The notes beneath the pieces were generated by a model, which saw nothing but the letters and a program-made list of their open reading frames with translations, was not told the DNA's origin and searched no databases. A stretch of DNA of 6,949 nt, taken from the NCBI GenBank assembly GCA_043826085.1, contig JBDRQW010000010.1, positions 1 through 6,949 on the forward strand, read 5' to 3'. Source of the DNA: CAXBYZ01 sp043826085 (lineage in GTDB: Bacteria > Patescibacteriota > Microgenomatia > UBA1400 > CG1-02-47-37). Of this stretch, positions 5,716 to 6,949 are shown piece by piece; position 1 is the stretch's first letter; the number at the start of each line of letters is the position of its first letter. Both the position numbers and the translations under genes were made by a program.

Positions 5716-6873
5716 TTATTGATTATACAAACCTTGTTTATAAAACACTATACCAGTTGAAATTATTAACCCTAACCCCATTCCGGTTAATACAATTGAT
5801 ATTAAATAACTTTTATCTTTTTTCTCATCTTTCTCACCCGATTCACTCGCCCCTTTTATTTCTCCACTCTTTGAACTTTCAAAACTGACAGGGTCAGACC
5901 CTGTCAGCCAACCCGACTCTGTTTCACCTTCAGTATCTGCAGGGTTTATCCCTGCAGGTTGAGGTGAAGATCCTAAACTCGGACTAGGGGTAGGACTAGA
6001 TGATGATGATGAATCAATTGGTTGCATTGTTGGGTTAACTTCATAATAATCTTCTGAATTTATTGTTTTTGTCTCAGTCCAATTGCTAAAATTATTTTTT
6101 TCTAACCTTATAGTATGAACGCCAAAACCACAATCAACATAATCGCTACATCTACAACCATCACAAAAAGTTAATATCTCCGGTGTATAGTGGTGAATAT
6201 AAACATTGTCAACATAAACCAAAACACTTGAAAGCCCTTCGCCATTTTCATCTTTCGCTTCATTTATTTTATAAACACCATTTTTAGAAGAAGTTTCTGG
6301 TGAAAGGCTAGGCTCTGGAGAAGGTGATGAAACGAAACAACCCGCTTCAGGATTTTTTTGACTGCCATCGTTAGGGCCATCTTTAGTATTGGTATTTTTT
6401 ATTTGCCATATTCCAATGCCGTCTTCAGTTCTGGCTCCGAATTCCCCTTCATTCATTTTGGAAAGATTAACTTCCGTTTGCCCCTCGCATAATTTATCAG
6501 CCCCATTACCGTAAGTAACACAATCTATTACCCGATTGTCGTTTTGCAGTTTAATAATATCTCCGTCGTTATTTAATTTAGAGCTCCAATCTACTACATA
6601 AAACCCTCTTGGAGCTAAAATACAGGTAAAAGATTTAGTATTTCCTGAAGCACTACCGTCAGTTAAAGTATAAGTAGTTAAATCAACTTCATCATCAGAA
6701 TTATTATAAAGTTCTACCCAATCACTACTGCTTTCCGAACTGAATTCATTGATTTTTACCTGTGCGAAAAGCGGGGAATAGCTCGTACTTAAAAAAATAG
6801 CGCCTATAACGGCGCTAATTAGTACCTTCAGGGTCAGACCCTGTAGGTAATTGATTTTTCTTCGGGCAGTCAT
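5716..6873 (-). CDS. Exported, membrane-anchored lamin-tail domain protein with PEGA-like domain
   Basis: A 385-residue surface protein with a clear architecture: signal peptide 1-37 (basic start MTARRK, hydrophobic core, likely cleavage LFA/QV), lamin-tail domain about 38-178 (VKINEFSS, DWVELYNNS, VDLTTYTLTD, APRGFYVVD), a first Ser/Pro linker (181-196), a beta-rich PEGA-like domain about 199-283 (VLVYVDNVYIHHYTPEIL, GFGVHTIRLEKNNFSNW), a long Ser/Pro then acidic linker (286-353), and a C-terminal membrane helix (355-378) with a seven-residue tail. The second domain carries Cys237, Cys240, Cys242 and Cys248, suggesting disulfides or a metal site. Lamin-tail domains in bacteria are extracellular and often linked to nucleases or surface adhesion; no catalytic domain is visible. 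Three palindromes of one family encode the residues LQGLTL (signal peptide), PAGINPA (308-312 region) and LTGSDPVS (323-330). It starts the cluster leading to VanZ and galE, four bases after the M23 fragment. Confidence 0.85.
   Translation of the reverse strand: MTARRKINYLQGLTLKVLISAVIGAIFLSTSYSPLFAQVKINEFSSESSSDWVELYNNSDDEVDLTTYTLTDGSASGNTKSFTCILAPRGFYVVDWSSKLNNDGDIIKLQNDNRVIDCVTYGNGADKLCEGQTEVNLSKMNEGEFGARTEDGIGIWQIKNTNTKDGPNDGSQKNPEAGCFVSSPSPEPSLSPETSSKNGVYKINEAKDENGEGLSSVLVYVDNVYIHHYTPEILTFCDGCRCSDYVDCGFGVHTIRLEKNNFSNWTETKTINSEDYYEVNPTMQPIDSSSSSSPTPSPSLGSSPQPAGINPADTEGETESGWLTGSDPVSFESSKSGEIKGASESGEKDEKKDKSYLISIVLTGMGLGLIISTGIVFYKQGLYNQ
5722..5727 (-). promoter_or_regulatory. Possible internal -10 box before the VanZ-like gene
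   Basis: On the minus strand TATAAT lies seven bases before the GTG and ten before the ATG of the VanZ-like gene, the same spacing as the other leaderless promoters here. No convincing -35 is seen at 16-19 bases, and the hexamer encodes the Tyr-Asn of the upstream protein's C-terminus, so it may be coincidental. Confidence 0.25.
5885..5907 (+). repeat. 23-nt perfect palindrome (site B, CAGGGT family)
   Basis: The 11-base arm CTGACAGGGTC (5885-5895), a single central A, and its exact reverse complement (5897-5907). Its core CAGGGTCAGACCCTG (5889-5903) is identical to that at 6829-6843. It lies in the C-terminal linker of the lamin-tail protein and is read in frame as LTGSDPVS. Confidence 0.85.
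5937..5957 (+). repeat. 21-nt palindrome (site C, divergent member of CAGGGT family)
   Basis: Arms CTGCAGGG (5937-5944) and CCCTGCAG (5950-5957) with loop TTTAT. Its 15-base centre CAGGGTTTATCCCTG matches the site A/B core at 11 of 15 positions, differing only in the middle four. On the minus strand it encodes PAGINPA, in the same reading frame relative to the repeat as site B. It lies 29 bases from site B. Confidence 0.75.
6798..6817 (+). repeat. GC-rich inverted repeat in signal-peptide codons
   Basis: Arms TAGCGCC (6798-6804) and GGCGCTA (6811-6817) with six-base loop TATAAC. It encodes the SAVIGA hydrophobic core of the signal peptide and lies five bases from site A. It may be part of the same inserted structure, but 7-bp arms are not strong evidence alone. 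Confidence 0.4.
6823..6849 (+). repeat. 27-nt imperfect palindrome (site A, CAGGGT family)
   Basis: The core CAGGGTCAGACCCTG (6829-6843) has perfect 7-base arms around a central A. After one T/T mismatch on each side the pairing resumes for five more bases (TACCT at 6823-6827 with AGGTA at 6845-6849). It encodes YLQGLTLKV at the start of the signal peptide, in a different reading frame of the repeat from sites B and C, and lies 29 bases from the end of the M23 fragment. Confidence 0.85.
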
Positions 6874-6877
6874 AACT

Positions 6878-6949
6878 TCATAAAATATGCCAATAAAGCG
6901 TTACTAAACCATCGTCATGCTCAATTCGAATTCCTTTTCCAACTGTCCC
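6878..6949 (-). CDS. M23 (LytM-like) peptidase fragment, C-terminally truncated (runs off window end)
   Basis: From the window edge the minus strand is open for 23 codons to a TGA at 6880-6878. The reading GKGIRIEHDDGLVTLYWHI is a close match to the middle of M23 metallopeptidases (G-x-G-x-x-x-x-x-H-x-x-G-x-x-T-x-Y-x-H-L), peptidoglycan endopeptidases that act outside the membrane. The protein stops one residue after this motif, so the downstream half of a normal M23 domain, including the zinc-binding H-x-H of the HLHFE motif, is absent and does not appear in the other frames that follow. It is therefore probably a decayed or truncated gene, unless the real zinc ligands come from a permuted or different domain upstream. 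Its stop is four bases before the lamin-tail ATG. The family call rests on 23 residues. Confidence 0.5.
   Translation of the reverse strand, partial: GTVGKGIRIEHDDGLVTLYWHIL

Noticed and set aside
5764..5792. Inverted repeat TATTAACC / GGTTAATA with a 13-base loop in the membrane-helix codons
   Set aside because: AT-rich 8-bp arms with a long loop are expected a few times by chance in a window of this size, and the sequence is not related to the CAGGGT family.
5999..6012. GAT trinucleotide run
   Set aside because: It simply encodes the poly-Ser stretch of the linker; four units is too short to call a phase-variable repeat.
1..6949. CRISPR array, tRNA or rRNA gene, complete insertion sequence
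   Set aside because: No regularly spaced direct repeats, no cloverleaf or rRNA signature, and no transposase reading frame; the palindromes are the only mobile-element-like signal.

Overview
The window is AT-rich, very compact DNA with genes on both strands and almost no intergenic space. TGA clearly works as a stop at the ends of several genes, so the standard bacterial code (11) applies and the TGA-recoding lineages (Gracilibacteria/Absconditabacteria) are unlikely. Lysine-rich proteins, small gene versions, a membrane-anchored lamin-tail surface protein with a Ser/Pro linker, a short VanZ-like protein and an archaeal-looking triosephosphate isomerase together suggest a Candidate Phyla Radiation (Patescibacteria) genome, perhaps Microgenomates. 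That placement is inference; no rRNA or other strict marker is present.

Layout. Positions 1-272 (minus) hold the N-terminal 90 codons of an EamA/DMT-type membrane transporter. A 32-bp divergent region (273-304) carries two mirror-image TATAAT boxes, one per direction. On the plus strand follow a short archaeal-type triosephosphate isomerase (305-967), a nucleoside 2-deoxyribosyltransferase-like protein (981-1394) joined to it by a hairpin and a clear Shine-Dalgarno, then a full-length Lon protease (1428-3791) with its own promoter. Lon converges on, and overlaps by 15 bp, a minimal SPFH/band-7 protein on the minus strand (4388-3777). Upstream of that, also on minus, is a tight cluster read in the order M23-like fragment (6949-6878), lamin-tail/PEGA-like surface protein (6873-5716), VanZ-like protein (5714-5346), GalE (5349-4414). 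No stretch longer than about 35 bases lacks a gene.

How the genes may work together. The minus-strand cluster fits a cell-envelope theme: a cell-wall peptidase remnant, an exported and membrane-anchored lamin-tail protein, a small VanZ membrane protein, and GalE for UDP-galactose supply. Lon and the SPFH protein are proteostasis/membrane-scaffold candidates, although they are transcribed towards each other. The isomerase and deoxyribosyltransferase-like genes look like a two-gene operon in central carbon/nucleotide salvage.

Two patterns stand out. First, at least four genes (EamA, tpiA-like, lon, SPFH) have a sigma70-type -10 box only 6-9 bases before the start codon and no Shine-Dalgarno, implying leaderless or nearly leaderless mRNAs, whereas the operon-internal gene at 981 has a strong Shine-Dalgarno. 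Second, the lamin-tail gene contains three GC-rich palindromes of one family (CAGGGT-N4-CCCTG; two share an identical 15-mer core), all in frame within coding sequence. One sits in the signal peptide beside the truncated M23 remnant. They resemble REP/MITE-like dispersed palindromes that have been absorbed into a protein.
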